Source of the DNA: Silene conica
Taxonomy: Eukaryota; Streptophyta; Magnoliopsida; Caryophyllales; Caryophyllaceae
Reading direction: 5' to 3'
Length of the DNA: 64,000 bases
Assembly (NCBI GenBank): GCA_029255685.2
Contig: CM055315.2
Location: 70,089,681 to 70,153,680, forward strand
Below, piece after piece: positions 1 to 10,723 of this stretch. The position numbers and the translations under genes were made by a program. Numbering within the stretch: position 1 is the stretch's first letter; each line of letters starts with the position of its first letter. The notes under the pieces were generated by a model. That model had not been told where the DNA came from and made no database searches. It worked only from the letters and a program-made list of their open reading frames with translations.

Positions 1-559
1 TTGTGAATATCTTGTTGTCCTTCCATGACATGCTTTATCTTGTAAAGCCATTTGCATTGAAGGGGGCGTACCTTTGCAGGTAGGTCCACAAGATCCCACA
101 TGTTATTCTCATACATGGAGTCCATCTCGGATTGCATGGCAGCTAGCCATAACTTTGAGTCGGAACTAGTCATGACGCCTTTATAGGTTGTGGGTTCATT
201 ACCCTCTAGGAGTAAGATGTCATCTATGTCATGTTCCTCGACCATACCAATGTATCTGTCCGGAGGAATAAAGACTCTTCCCGACCTCCTAGGTTCTTCA
301 AGAATATCTACCGCAGCCGAGGTTGAAGGAACTGCTTCCTCCAATGGTTGCTCGGTAGTTGGTTCTTGAATCTCCGATAAATCGAAGGTTCTATTACTCG
401 ACTTGTTCTTGAGAAATTCTTTCTCTAAGAACGTCGCACTAGCCGCAACAAAAACACGTTGTTCGGTTGGCGAGTAGAAGTAATGACCAAAAGTTCCTTT
501 TGGATAGCCTATAAAGTATGTCTTGACCGATCGCGGGCCGAGCTTATCCTCGTGTCTCC
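1..559 (-). mobile_element. Copia A, left-hand piece: pol linker between integrase and RT
   Basis: This stretch aligns closely, on the minus strand, with 42612-43169 of the intact Copia B element, covering the end of integrase and the start of reverse transcriptase. Similarity stops abruptly after position 559 and resumes at 38033 with the next bases of the same pol gene, so the two pieces are one Copia copy split by the 560-38032 insertion. The rest of its pol and its 3' LTR lie left of the window. No long reading frame survives here. Identity with Copia B is high by eye but there are scattered substitutions. Confidence 0.9.
555..559. repeat. TSD tctcc, left copy (partner 38033-38037)
   Basis: tctcc occurs once at this place in intact Copia B and twice here, flanking TG at 560 and CA at 38032. 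It shows that everything between arrived as one integration event, or grew from one. Confidence 0.9.
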
Positions 560-831
560 TGATGCGTGTCTATTTTATGATGTTTTACATCCTTTTTTAC
601 ATGCATTTGGTCACTCATTTACTATGTTTTAGCCCTTATTTCCCAACAATTGTCTACTTTCGCATTTTTATACACTTTTGCAGATTTATGCGGAAAAAGA
701 ATGATTTTACACCAAACTTACGCCCTCGGAATTTTTCATAGCCAAGGATCGATGGAAAGTCAACTCAAAACATTGACCAAGTACCAAGAAGTCAAGCCGA
801 AGACAAATCAGAGCATTCCTACAGGAAATCG

Positions 832-924
832 GGTCGACCGACCTATAACTTGGGTCAGCCGACCAGATCATTATTATGGAAAGCCCAGAGAATTCGCTGA
901 AGCCCGTAAACAGGTCGATCGACC
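832..924 (+). repeat. 12-9-12 hairpin units in LTR1 (one pair, one single arm)
   Basis: Arms are at 832-843 and 853-864 with a 9-nt spacer; the second arm has decayed to GGTCAGCCGACC. A single perfect palindrome GGTCGATCGACC lies at 913-924. The arms are self-complementary, so each pair can fold as a 12-bp stem with a 9-nt loop. Confidence 0.85.
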
Positions 925-983
925 TCTGCGCGGACCCTGAAGCTTTCTGAAGCCCATTAACGTGTTAGAGTCTTAAAGAAACT

Positions 984-988
984 CTTAA
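984..988. repeat. TSD cttaa, left copy (partner 9473-9477)
   Basis: cttaa is present once in uninterrupted LTR2-4 at the same place and flanks the Tekay element here on both sides. Confidence 0.92.
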
Positions 989-1848
989 TGTAATAACCCG
1001 TATTTTAAGTATAGTTCTTTCTGGGCCGACGATATTTTATTCGTAACTAACGATATAATATTAACGATATATATTTTAATATAATTATGTGCTTGTTTAA
1101 ATACTTTTATATGGGGTTGGTGATAATATAATTATGTGCTTGGTGGGGTTCGAACTCGTGACCAATTGGGTATGAGTATGGGCCTCGATTTGCGTGAGAA
1201 ACAAAAAGAAGCCCACACTTATTTTATTTAAAACACACGCTGCAAGCTACAACACTGCCGTCTTATTTAGCCTCCTCTTACTCATCCCTAAACCCTACCC
1301 TAATACAATATTATCACATAAAACCCTAGCCGTCACGTCAGAGAAGGAGAAGAGGCTGGGCACTGTGGTTGTAGGCTAGCGTACGGTGTTCGTTTTGGCT
1401 CTTAAAACCGGTATGTCACCACACGATCTGTTTGTGTTATAATTTTCATCACGTGATTTAGTAGTTCATAACTCGTCTAACCTTGGTTGTTTTCGCATAA
1501 GATCATAGTAGATTGTACAATGAACGTATGAAGACTTATGGTTTGGGGTCGTTGGTGGTTAAAGTTGGTCGTGGAGGGTGGTAGATGCGGTGTCAGAAGG
1601 GTCGATTGTTCGTTCTGTTTTATGTGTGTTTGTATGTTTGTCTACGGAGGTTGTGTCGGGTCTGTGGGTTTTTGTTCACGGGTTTTTACGTGGGTTTTCA
1701 GTTGTTAGTAGGGTGATGTCGGGGATGGTGGTCACGGTGGGTGAAGGTGTCGGGTCACGGCGGTAGAAGGAGTTTAAGAAGGGCTGTCAGAGAAGCGCGT
1801 TTTACTGTTGTCGTTTCTGGGTTTTAATTCGTGAACTGGGGTATTGGG

Positions 1849-1895
1849 GGTGGTAACATCGTTGACTCGGGGGAGGTCGACACGATGTTACCACC
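1849..1895. repeat. 13-bp inverted repeat with 21-nt loop
   Basis: GGTGGTAACATCG at 1849-1861 is perfectly inverted at 1883-1895. It lies only in the 5' LTR, inside the segment missing from the 3' LTR. Confidence 0.8.
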
Positions 1896-2248
1896 GTGTC
1901 CTACAAGTCTGGAGTCTAAGGAAGGTCCTGGTGGTTGAGTCGGGGGTAGTCGGTGGTGGTAGTAGTGTCGTTGGGTTGAGTTTTGGAGTCTGGTAAGGAG
2001 GTTAAATGGTGAATCAGGCCTGGTTTGGGTCCCTGGTTCACCATGTCCTTGGGAGTCGAGAAGGTGGGTGGTGGTCGTGGTGGTACCAGGCGGTACAGGG
2101 TGCGAGTCTGGGTGGTTATGGGTGGTAGCAGCGGCGTGATAAGGCGGGTGTGGGGGGCTGTTTTGGTGTGGGTTCTGTTTTGGTGCGGGTTTTGTTTTGG
2201 TCGCGGGTCGTATTCGAAAAATGCTATTCGTGTATTGTGGTGGTTTTT

Positions 2249-2250
<2 letters not shown>

Positions 2251-2303
<53 letters not shown>
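2251..2303. repeat. (ATT)n microsatellite
   Basis: About 17 uninterrupted ATT repeats lie in the Tekay 5' LTR. They create spurious poly-Ile, poly-Tyr and similar open frames on both strands. Confidence 0.97.
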
Positions 2304-3252
2304 CATCACTATGATTATTATTGTTAGTAATTTATTTATGGTGTGTTATCAATTGTGTTTTGGTTATTATTTTGAGTATTATATTTAATGGGTATGTTAA
2401 TAATTTAAGGTAGTGCTATATTTAGAAAGTTACTATTTTTGGTGATGCCTTTTAAAGGAAACTTTCGTCTTAAGGAAAGTGCTATAAATGGAATGCGTAC
2501 TTATGTTACGAGTTTTAGGGAGTCTTATTAATTATATAATATATGTCTAGGTGGAGGTTTCCGCGTGGAACACTTTTAGTAGCAGTTGCTCACTTGCTGT
2601 TATCATCCGCAGTTTGAGGAAGGGGAATATCTATGTTGTAACTATTATCTGACATGAGGATACTCTTATTTGATGCTGTATTTGGTTGATATATATATGT
2701 TGTGATTTGATGGTTATCATTGATTATTGTGGAGACGGGGCTTGTGAATCGGGTATTGTGATATGGGTCTTGTGATAAGGGACTTGTGATATGACCATGG
2801 GAGGTGTGGTGTGATGGAGGAGGTGGAGAAATGGAGAAATGAAGGGGAAGGAGATGGAGGAAGTGAATATCGTTCTATTTCATGTTGTGACTATATTACC
2901 TACTCAACCATGTGTTGACCCTGTTTGTCTGTTTGTTTGTGTCTGTGTTGATCCAATTTATTGGGGAGCAGAATGACAGGTTTAGACTTGTGGAAGCTGG
3001 AAGGGTGGAGAGGACTTGGACCAGACCTGTTTAGTGATAGCTCCGTTGTTTAGTCTTTCACCATGTTGGACTTTAGATTTGGTTTTATTCAGTTGTAATA
3101 CCTTTGAGACTTTTATTAACATTTAATTACTTAATAAAGTACTGAGTTCCTTTTCTTTGTTATCTACTACCTCGGGTAACCGAGATGGTAACACCCTTGG
3201 TTATTTGGGGAGTCCTAGTTCAGGCCCCTAAATAAATGGGGGTGTTACAAAG

Positions 3253-3264
3253 TGGTATCAGAGC
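3253..3264 (+). promoter_or_regulatory. Tekay primer-binding site (initiator tRNA-Met type)
   Basis: TGGTATCAGAGC lies 3 nt after the 5' LTR end. This word is complementary to the 3' end of plant initiator tRNA-Met and is the usual PBS of Copia and many chromoviruses. Confidence 0.92.
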
Positions 3265-3770
3265 GGACGATCCTGAGGCCTAACTTGATGAACCCAATGA
3301 ATGTAGGAAGAGTCTAAATAAAATGAATCCCGGGATAGAGCTGTTAGGAGCACACTAAAGGAGAAGTATGAGTCTAGGGACCCTTCACACTAATCCATAG
3401 GCCCTCTCAGTTTTACCCGGGAACCCTGAGTGCATACGAGTGAAATGGGTAGAATAGGGAAGAATGAAGGATGGTGGTAAAGCATGATATATGAGGTTGT
3501 TAGCGTGAAAGAAGAATATCAGTATGAAAGCTTATGTGATTGAGAATATATCAGTATAATGGTATGAATGCATGAGATAAACAAGTATTATGTTAATAAC
3601 TATTCATGTCTAGTGATATGCGGCTTTGTGATCCCTGAGCCCTGTTGTAGATAAGCATTGTTACAATATGTAGATTTCATACGAACTCTGATGCTTAGAG
3701 AATATAACCCTAACCTGGGTGAGTACCCTTGAGTAAGCTTGGACTCACTCCTTTTCTTGCATTTCTTAGA

Positions 3771-5447
3771 ATGCCTCCAAGAAGAAATAACGTAGCTAAC
3801 ATCACCCAAGAGGAGTTAGACCGACTGATAGCTGAGAATGAGGCCTTTAAAGCCAAACGCATGGACTCAGCAAAGATGAGCACCATCATAGCAAGGCACA
3901 ACGCTACACAATTCACCGGGGAGGGAGAGCCTCACTTACTCGGGGAATGGTGTCGGGAGTTCAGCAACTTGTTCGAACTAATAGACTGCCCGGAGGAGCT
4001 AAGGCTGGATCAAGCTGCACACTATTTGAGGGGGATGGCTGGTGATTGGTGGACTGGGAATAAGGGAGAGATTCGAGAAGCTGCTGTCGAGGATGGGATC
4101 AACCACGTGGAATGGGTCGCTTTCAAGAGGATCTTGTTCGAAGTTTTCCTACCTGAGTTTCATAAGAGCAAACTAAGAGAAGAATTTGAACTTTTCCGAA
4201 TGACTGATGAAATGTCGGTGGAGGTATACTACAGGAAGTTTCTTCAGCTGCTGAGCCATGTGGGGGAAATGGGGATGGATGAGGCAATGCTTGCCATGAA
4301 ATTCGAGAGGGGACTAACCATTGCGGTAAAGAAGAGACTTATTGCAGCACCACCCACCACAGTCCGTGACATCTATTTACGGGCTGGGGCCGCTGAGAGA
4401 CTAGCTGATATGATCAAGGAGGAAAAGAAGACGAGGAGTGATAAGAGGAAGACGGAAGCCATGAGTGAAAATTCTGGGTCGAAAAAGCAGAATTCCAACA
4501 GGTACAGTGGTTACTTTAATCATAGTACCTCAGCATCTACGAAGAACCAAAGTGGTGGTAACTATAGGAGTGGGGGTTCGGGAACCAGTTCGGTGGGTAT
4601 AGTGTGCTATGGATGTGGAAAGACGGGACATAAGCAAGCTGTGTGTCGATCCTCAGGAGGTAATCAATCTGGGGGTTACCGTACTCCACCTTCGGGGTAC
4701 AGTGGGTCCCGCATGAATACTTCAGGCAATAGAGGTTATCGCACTCCTATGTCAGGCTATGGGGGAAATTCGAGGTCTGGTACTAGCAACAACTACCAGA
4801 GGAGCTATAATAACTATCAAAACCGTTCCCACCATAACCAGTACAACGGGAGTGGTAGTAATCAGAAGACCGCAGCTGAAGGCAATCAGCAGTCAGGAGC
4901 AGCCACTACTAGTCAGAGTGGCGTGAAGACCAGTGGCAAACTCTTTGCCATGGAGAAGCAGGCTGCCAAGGATGACGCCCATGTCGTGACTGGTACCTTT
5001 CTTGTGAATCTTAAACCTACTTTTGTACTCTTCGATTCTGGAGCAACTCATTCTTTTGTGTCTAGAGAGCATGCTAGGGTGTTAGAGCTTGATATCTATG
5101 ATTGGATTGAGGATTCTGTAACAATACCATCTGCGGAAGCGGTGTCATGTAAGAGAGTCTTTAGAAGTGTACCTATCAAGATTGGGGAAGTGGTTTTCCA
5201 TTGTGACCTTATCGAGTTTTCATTGGGGGATTTTGAAGTAATCTTGGGAATGGATTGGCTGGGGAAATATCGAGCTTTCATTGACTGTTACCAAAAGAAA
5301 ATTTCTCTAAGAGGACCTAAGGGAGTTAGAGTGACCTATAGGGGATTCGTGGTTAAACCTAAAGTCAAGTTCATATCAGTTAATACACTTAAGTCGAGCC
5401 TGCGGAAGGGGGGACAATTTAATCTTGTGTCAAATGTGGAACTGTGA
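3771..5447 (+). CDS. Tekay Gag-protease
   Basis: Gag packages the element RNA and the aspartic protease matures the polyprotein. I take the ATG at 3771 (MPPRRN..., a typical Tekay Gag start) rather than an upstream TTG. The Gag core includes [12 protein letters not shown] and an RKFLQLL stretch. A zinc knuckle [14 protein letters not shown] lies near residue 280 of the protein, followed by a Gly/Ser/Asn/Tyr-rich linker. The protease motif [12 protein letters not shown] and the later VILGMDWL are present. The frame ends in TGA at 5445-5447, while RT continues in another frame from about 5425, so gag-pro and pol overlap by about 23 nt in different frames. Related elements usually have one frame here, so a small indel just upstream is likely; a programmed shift is not excluded. 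A leader of about 500 bp (3265-3770) precedes it. Confidence 0.92.
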   Translation: MPPRRNNVANITQEELDRLIAENEAFKAKRMDSAKMSTIIARHNATQFTGEGEPHLLGEWCREFSNLFELIDCPEELRLDQAAHYLRGMAGDWWTGNKGEIREAAVEDGINHVEWVAFKRILFEVFLPEFHKSKLREEFELFRMTDEMSVEVYYRKFLQLLSHVGEMGMDEAMLAMKFERGLTIAVKKRLIAAPPTTVRDIYLRAGAAERLADMIKEEKKTRSDKRKTEAMSENSGSKKQNSNRYSGYFNHSTSASTKNQSGGNYRSGGSGTSSVGIVCYGCGKTGHKQAVCRSSGGNQSGGYRTPPSGYSGSRMNTSGNRGYRTPMSGYGGNSRSGTSNNYQRSYNNYQNRSHHNQYNGSGSNQKTAAEGNQQSGAATTSQSGVKTSGKLFAMEKQAAKDDAHVVTGTFLVNLKPTFVLFDSGATHSFVSREHARVLELDIYDWIEDSVTIPSAEAVSCKRVFRSVPIKIGEVVFHCDLIEFSLGDFEVILGMDWLGKYRAFIDCYQKKISLRGPKGVRVTYRGFVVKPKVKFISVNTLKSSLRKGGQFNLVSNVEL

Positions 5448-7848
5448 GGCAGAGACTCCGGGTGTTAGCGAGATACATGTTGTGCGGGAGTTTGAGGGAG
5501 TGTTTCGGGATGATATGTCAGGATTACCACCTAGGAGAGAGGTCGACTTCTCTATCGATCTCAAACCAGGTGCAAGACCAATATCGAAATCACCTTACCG
5601 TATGGGACCAAAAGAAATGGAAGAATTGAAAAAGCAAATGGATGAATTGGCTGAGAGGGGATTCATTAGGCCTAGTGTGTCACCCTGGGGAGCACCGGTA
5701 CTTTTTGTGAAAAAGAAGGACGGGAGTCTGAGACTTTGCGTTGACTACCGAGAGCTGAACAATGTGACTATTAAGAACCGCTACCCCTTGCCTAGAATTG
5801 ATGATTTATTCGATCAGTTGAGTGGAGCCGGAGTCTTTTCCAAAATTGATCTGCGATCGGGTTATCATCAATTGAGGATTAAGGATGAGGATATTCCCAA
5901 GACTGCTTTTAGAACTAGGTATGGCCACTACGAATTTGTGGTTATGCCGTTCGGGTTGACTAATGCGCCAGCAGTGTTTATGGATTTGATGAACCGGGTA
6001 TTCAGTCCGTACCTGGATAAGTTTGTGGTCGTGTTTATCGATGACATCTTGGTGTATTCTAAGAATAAAGAAGAACATGAGAAACATCTGAGAACCGTGT
6101 TGAAGACTCTAGAGGAAAATGGGTTGTATGCAAAGCTGAGTAAGTGCGAATTCTGGTTGGAGAAGGTTGCCTTCTTGGGTCATGTAATTTCCAAGGAGGG
6201 GGTGTCTGTGGACCCTAGCAAGATTGAAGCAGTAACCAGGTGGCAAAGCCCGAAGAATGTGGGAGAGATCCGCAGTTTTTTGGGTTTGGCTGGGTATTAC
6301 AGGAGGTTTGCCAAAGATTTCTCAAAGTTAGCCAAGCCATTAACATCATTAATGAGAAAGGAGAATCGTTTCATTTGGGATGAGGGTTGTGAGAAGGCGT
6401 TCTTAACTCTTAAGGAACGTCTAACAACAGCTTCAATCCTTGCCTTGCCAGATGGGAGTGATAACTTCGAAGTGTATACCGACGCTTCGAAGCATGGGCT
6501 GGGGTGTGTACTAATGCAGAGTGGGAGAGTGATAGCTTATGCTTCCCGACAACTGAAGACTTATGAAGAGAATTATCCTACTCATGACTTGGAGTTGGGG
6601 GCTGTGGTTTTTGCACTGAAACTGTGGCGCCATTATCTGTACGGGGCCACATTTAAAGTGTTTTCCGACCACAAAAGTTTGAAGTACATCTACACCCAGC
6701 GGGAATTGAATATGAGGCAAAGAAGGTGGATAGAGTTGATTGGTGACTACGATATGCAGATTGTCTATCATGAGGGCAAGGCTAATGTGGTTGCTGATGC
6801 CTTGAGTAGGAAATCCGTTCATGTTATAAGTACTGCCAGATCAAGGGTAAGACTGCACAGTGAGTTGGGAGAAATGGGTATTTACATGATTAGGAAAGGG
6901 GATACTCTGAGTGATCTGACAGTCGAGCCAGAACTGTATGGGGAAATCAGGGAACTGCAAAAAGAAGATGTGAGGATCCAGAAGTGGAGAAGAATGATAG
7001 AGGGAAGTGATAATGAGACTGAGTCCAAATTCAGTGTCCATTCTGATGATAGCTTGAGATTCAGTGGGAGATGGTGTGTTCCGGATAATGATGAGGTGAA
7101 AAAGAAAATCTTAACTGAAGCTCATGCTACGCCATACTCCGTTCACCCGGGGGGCGATAAATTGTACAAAGACCTCAAGAAGACTTTTTGGTGGCCCAAT
7201 ATGAAAAAGGAGGGTGCCGAGTTCGTGTCGCGGTGTTTGACATGTCAAAGAGTAAAACGCGAGCACAAGAGACCTCAAGGAAAGATCCAGTCACTGGATG
7301 TACCGGAATGGAAATGGGAGAATATTTCTATGGACTTCATCGTGGGGTTGCCTCGGACTCAGAGGGGCAACAACATGATCTGGGTAATCGTGGATAGACT
7401 GACCAAATCCGCTCACTTTATTCCAATGAAAGATACTTGGAGTAAGGCTGAGTTGGCAAAGGCATATGTGCAGAATGTAGTCAAGTTGCATGGCATTCCC
7501 AAGGATATTGTTTCCGATCGAGACTCGAGATTTATTTCTAGGTTTTGGCAAGAGCTGCAGACCGCGTTGGGCACACAATTAAAGATGAGTACCGCTTTTC
7601 ACCCAGCTACAGATGGTCAGACGGAAAGGACCATCCAGACCTTGGAAGATATGTTGCGAGCTTGTGTACTGGAGTTCGGGGGAACATGGGAAGAACGGTT
7701 GGGACTGATAGAGTTCTCGTGTAATAATAGCTACCATGCCAGTATCGGGATGGCTCCTTTTGAGGCGTTGTATGAGAGGAAGTGTCGGAGTCCTGTATGT
7801 TGGGATGATCGCGCTGATGCCGTGGTTCTAGGTCCAGACATGATTTAG
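5425..7848 (+). CDS. Tekay pol: RT, RNase H and integrase core
   Basis: This frame encodes the enzymes that copy and integrate the element. Visible in order: RT with [47 protein letters not shown] and the catalytic [11 protein letters not shown]; RNase H with [14 protein letters not shown] and LSDHKSL-like [10 protein letters not shown]; the integrase zinc finger (H...H with CLTCQRVK); and the integrase core with SMDFIVGLP and the later D and E positions ([15 protein letters not shown]). The frame has no ATG of its own at the boundary and needs a +1 shift from gag-pro. It ends in an in-frame TAG at 7846-7848; the same frame continues directly as the next entry, so this is a nonsense mutation of one polyprotein. 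Confidence 0.93.
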   Translation: MCQMWNCEAETPGVSEIHVVREFEGVFRDDMSGLPPRREVDFSIDLKPGARPISKSPYRMGPKEMEELKKQMDELAERGFIRPSVSPWGAPVLFVKKKDGSLRLCVDYRELNNVTIKNRYPLPRIDDLFDQLSGAGVFSKIDLRSGYHQLRIKDEDIPKTAFRTRYGHYEFVVMPFGLTNAPAVFMDLMNRVFSPYLDKFVVVFIDDILVYSKNKEEHEKHLRTVLKTLEENGLYAKLSKCEFWLEKVAFLGHVISKEGVSVDPSKIEAVTRWQSPKNVGEIRSFLGLAGYYRRFAKDFSKLAKPLTSLMRKENRFIWDEGCEKAFLTLKERLTTASILALPDGSDNFEVYTDASKHGLGCVLMQSGRVIAYASRQLKTYEENYPTHDLELGAVVFALKLWRHYLYGATFKVFSDHKSLKYIYTQRELNMRQRRWIELIGDYDMQIVYHEGKANVVADALSRKSVHVISTARSRVRLHSELGEMGIYMIRKGDTLSDLTVEPELYGEIRELQKEDVRIQKWRRMIEGSDNETESKFSVHSDDSLRFSGRWCVPDNDEVKKKILTEAHATPYSVHPGGDKLYKDLKKTFWWPNMKKEGAEFVSRCLTCQRVKREHKRPQGKIQSLDVPEWKWENISMDFIVGLPRTQRGNNMIWVIVDRLTKSAHFIPMKDTWSKAELAKAYVQNVVKLHGIPKDIVSDRDSRFISRFWQELQTALGTQLKMSTAFHPATDGQTERTIQTLEDMLRACVLEFGGTWEERLGLIEFSCNNSYHASIGMAPFEALYERKCRSPVCWDDRADAVVLGPDMI

Positions 7849-7851
7849 AAA

Positions 7852-8436
7852 ATGGTTGAGCAAGTGCAGATAATCAGACAGAAAATGCGGGCTGCCCAGG
7901 AGAGACAGAAGAGTTACGCAGATCTCAAGAGGAGCGATATTTCATTCGAGGCGGGGGAAAAGGTACTACAGAAGGTATCTCCCATGAAGGGAGTGATGAG
8001 GTTCGGAAAGCGTGGCAAGTTAAGTCAGAAATTTATTGGACCATTTGAGATTTTGGACAGAGTTGGAGAGGTAGCATACCGATTAGCTTTACCTCCAGCT
8101 CTATCCAAAGTCCATAATGTGTTCCATGTTTCTCAGCTAAGAAAGTATGTAAGTGACCCCACGCATGTGTTGAACCATGAAGAAATAGAGGTGGATGAGC
8201 AGCTTGCCTATGCCGAAATTCCAAGGGAGATTTTGGATAGAAAGATTCGGAAGACTCGCAATAGAGAGACGGTGTTAGTGAAGGTCTTGTGCACCAATCA
8301 CAACACGGAGGAAGCTACTTGGCAGTCGGAGGCGTCCATGAGGGAGCGTTACCCGCAACTATTCGGTCGAGGTAAGTTACGCGGACGTAACTCTTTTTTT
8401 TTTAGTGGGGTAGAATGTGACATTCCATGTTTTTAA
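7852..8436 (+). pseudogene. Tekay integrase C-terminus with chromodomain (after premature TAG)
   Basis: This continues the pol frame after the TAG at 7846. It holds the GPY/F module ([34 protein letters not shown]) and a C-terminal chromodomain ending [21 protein letters not shown]. Chromodomains of this class are thought to direct integration to marked chromatin. The codon hit is in a Gln-like position (CAG to TAG would fit methyl-C deamination), which is an inference. About 23 residues follow the chromodomain before the stop, somewhat more than usual. Confidence 0.88.
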
Positions 8437-8483
8437 CATGTCTGAGTAGTGTTGTGGGTAGATTGACTATATTATGAGTGGGT

Positions 8484-8520
8484 GAACTTCGGGACGAAGT
8501 TCATTTTAAGGGGGAAAGAC
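8484..8520 (+). promoter_or_regulatory. Tekay pre-PPT hairpin and polypurine tract
   Basis: GAACTTCG at 8484-8491 is inverted at 8495-8502 with a 3-nt loop. It is followed by the purine tract AAGGGGGAAAGA, and the 3' LTR begins at 8521. The hairpin-PPT pair is a recurrent feature of plant chromoviruses. Confidence 0.88.
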
Positions 8521-9472
8521 TGTAATAACCCGTATTTTAAGTATAGTTCTTTCTGGGCCGACGATATTTTATTCGTAACTAACGATATAATATTAACGAT
8601 ATATATTTTAATATAATTATGTGCTTGTTTATATACTTATATATGGGGTTGGGGATAATATAATTATGTGCTTGGTGGGGTTCGAACTCGTGACCAATTG
8701 GGTACGAGTATGGGCCTCGATTTGCGTGAGAAACAAAAAGAAGCCCACACTTATTTTATTTTAAACACACGCTGCAAGCTACAACACTACCGTCTTGTTT
8801 AGCCTCCTCTTACTCATCATCCGCAGTTTGAGGTAGGGGAATATCTATGTTGTAACTATTATCTGACATGAGCATACTCTTATTTGATGCTGTATTTGGT
8901 TGTTATATATATATATATATATGATGTGATTTGATGGTTATCTTGATTATTGTGGAGACGGGGCTTGTGAATCGGGTCTTCTGATATGGGTCTTGTGATA
9001 AGGGACTTGTGATATGGCCATGGGAGGTGTGGTGTGATGGAGGAGGTGGAGAAATGGAGAAATGAAGGGGAAGGAGATGGAGGAAGTGAATATCGTTCTA
9101 TTTCATGTTGTGACTATATTACCTACTCAACCATGTGTTGACCCTGTTTGTCTGTTTGTTTGTGTCTGTGTTGATCCAATTTATTGGGGAGAAGAATGAC
9201 AGGTTTAGACTGGTGGATGCTGGAAGGGTGGAGAGGACTTGGACCAGACATGTTTAGTGATAGCTCTGTTGTTTAGTCTTTCACCATGTTGGACTTTAGA
9301 TTTGGTTTTATTCAGTTGTAATACCTTTGAGACTTTTGTTAACATTTAATTACTTAATAAAGTACTGAGTTCCTTTTCTTTGTTATCTACTACCTCGGGT
9401 AACCGAGATGGTAACACCCTTGGTTATTTGGGGAGTCCTAGTTCAGGCCCCTAAATAAATGGGGGTGTTACA
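8521..9472 (+). repeat. Tekay 3' LTR (952 bp, internally deleted)
   Basis: It begins TGTAATAACCC and ends GTGTTACA. It matches the 5' LTR except that the 1318 bp of 1287-2604 are missing at 8816-8818, where a 3-bp microhomology (atc) remains. It also has an expanded TA run near 8903-8921. Confidence 0.92.
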
Positions 9473-9477
9473 CTTAA

Positions 9478-10574
9478 TTTTCCGCCTATATAAACTAATC
9501 TCCTGTTTAGGGTTAATCATCGAGTTTTCTATCGTAGAATTACAATTCATCTTTAGTTGTAATCTTTCAATAATTCTCAAACGCTTTTAGTTTTGTTCTT
9601 CAATCTTTCAAGCATTCATCAATAAAGTTTGTTCCTTTTCTGCCTTAATTCTATTTCCGGTAATTCCTCTCTTAATTTAAGTTTTGATTTCGTTCTTATA
9701 ATTACTTGTATTCGGTTTAAGATAGATTCCTAAAAGCTTTATTACTGATTGCATGTTTAGATTGATATTCATTATGATTTCCCTGTTTATTCCTGTTTTC
9801 ATCGTTGTTTTAGTAACCATGAGTAGCTAAATTTCACATGTTAGGATGTAGGGGATGATTATGCGTAGGTAGTATAAGTTCCGAGACCACCTGTAGCAGG
9901 GTCGTGGTCGGTCGACCTCCATAATGGGTCGGTCGACCGAGGCTGTGGTCGGCCGACTGGGCTAGCTGGTCGGTCGACCCACTCGCGTTCGTATTCTGTT
10001 TCGTTTTAATTCGTATACCATAATAACCTACAATGAGACTGAAAGGAGACTTGTATGATGTTAGTAATGACCTACCCAAGGTTGAGAGATACGGGAAGGG
10101 CATTGGTTTACGCCTTAAGACGGCTAGGTTACTTAAGACTGAAAGGTATGTAACCTAGAATTTGGGAATCACCCTTATTTTTGACACCCAATAATTGTGA
10201 GACCTAGGAACTAATAGCATAGGCCGAAAGGAGCTATTAGGTATCATAGACCGAAAGGATATGTTACATCCCTTGCGCGACTGCAATACATGTTGACCTT
10301 AGGATTTATATAACCTTAGCTATTTGTTACCCGATCATCCTAGCATCTCTTTTATTATTGTTTTATTATCATTTTTATTTACTTGCTTTATTTTTATCTC
10401 TGTTTCTATACTTAGCAATAACCAATCAAAACCCCCAAAATTGTTACCTTAAGACATTAACACCAAACAATAAACATTCCCCACCTCTCTGTGGTTCGAC
10501 CCTGACTTTCACTATCTGTCGTTAGAGTTAGGAATTATGAATTTTATCTTTGGTACCGTCAACGACGGGCATCA
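9478..10574 (+). repeat. LTR1, right part, with TATA box and hairpin units
   Basis: This continues LTR1 after the Tekay insertion and its TSD. A TATATAAA box lies at 9487-9494. Two 12-9-12 units lie at 9906-9938 and 9947-9979, separated by 8 nt. It keeps a 34-bp segment (gattt... near 9684-9717) that LTR2 and LTR3 lack and LTR4 keeps. It ends GACGGGCATCA. Confidence 0.9.
9906..9979 (+). repeat. Two 12-9-12 hairpin units in LTR1
   Basis: Arms are at 9906-9917/9927-9938 and 9947-9958/9968-9979. Spacers are tccataatg and gggctagct. Arm variants include the perfect-palindrome-derived GGTCGGCCGACT. Confidence 0.9.
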
Positions 10575-10579
10575 AATTT

Positions 10580-10597
10580 TGGCGCCGTTGCCGGGGA
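10580..10597 (+). promoter_or_regulatory. PBS of internal unit 1 (tRNA-Asp type)
   Basis: TGGCGCCGTTGCCGGGGA lies 5 nt after LTR1. This word is complementary to the 3' end of plant tRNA-Asp, the primer reported for Athila elements. The same word lies at 33344-33361, and on the minus strand at 26418-26435. Confidence 0.88.
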
Positions 10598-10723
10598 TAC
10601 GGTATAATTTTGTTTGTTAGTTTTTAGTTTATTTTCCTTGTCTTAAGGAACTTCGGTTCCTTAAGACCGTTACTTACCTTTCTTCTAGTTTTGTTTTAAA
10701 AGACAGGTTTTTGCGAGGAAGAC

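Larger units (their letters stand above)
560..988 (+). repeat. LTR1, left part
   Basis: This is the first part of the 5'-most LTR (about 1526 bp without the insert). It continues at 9478 after the Tekay insertion. It has one hairpin pair at 832-864 and a lone 12-mer at 913-924 where LTR2-4 have a pair, a loss of exactly one 21-bp period. The break lies about 15 bp upstream of the TATATAAA box, so the Tekay insertion separates the upstream promoter region from its TATA box. Confidence 0.9.
989..3249 (+). repeat. Tekay 5' LTR (2261 bp)
   Basis: It runs from TGTAATAACCC to GGTGTTACA. Compared with the 3' LTR it has an extra 1318 bp (1287-2604), bounded by ATC at both edges. The extra part is G/T-rich and holds a 13-bp inverted repeat and an ATT microsatellite. 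Outside it the two LTRs align with scattered substitutions. The apparent open frames inside (for example 1578-1766 and minus 1824-2309) are low-complexity and I do not treat them as genes. Confidence 0.9.
989..9472 (+). mobile_element. Gypsy chromovirus (Tekay/Del-type), 8.5 kb
   Basis: TGTAATAACCC starts the 5' LTR at 989 and GTGTTACA ends the 3' LTR at 9472; both ends are flanked by cttaa. Internal order is initiator tRNA-Met-type PBS, gag-protease, RT-RNase H-integrase, chromodomain, hairpin, PPT. The chromodomain after the GPY/F module and the PBS type place it in the Tekay/Del lineage. It is defective: gag-pro and RT lie in different frames and there is an in-frame TAG before the integrase C-terminus. 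The LTRs differ in length (2261 against 952 bp). It lies in the same orientation as its host LTR1. Confidence 0.93.

Noticed and set aside
1145..1165. tRNA B-box-like GGTTCGAACTC in the Tekay LTR (also near 8679)
   Set aside because: I cannot fold a cloverleaf around it and see no A box or acceptor stem at the proper distance.
1824..2309. Long minus-strand open frame in the Tekay 5' LTR
   Set aside because: It starts in the ATT microsatellite (poly-Ile) and continues as low-complexity Pro/Thr/His. There is no recognisable domain, and it is absent from the 3' LTR.
5425..5447. Programmed frameshift between Tekay gag-protease and RT
   Set aside because: No convincing slippery site with the right shift is seen; related elements have a single frame, so a small indel is more likely. 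Kept only as a possibility in the gene entry.
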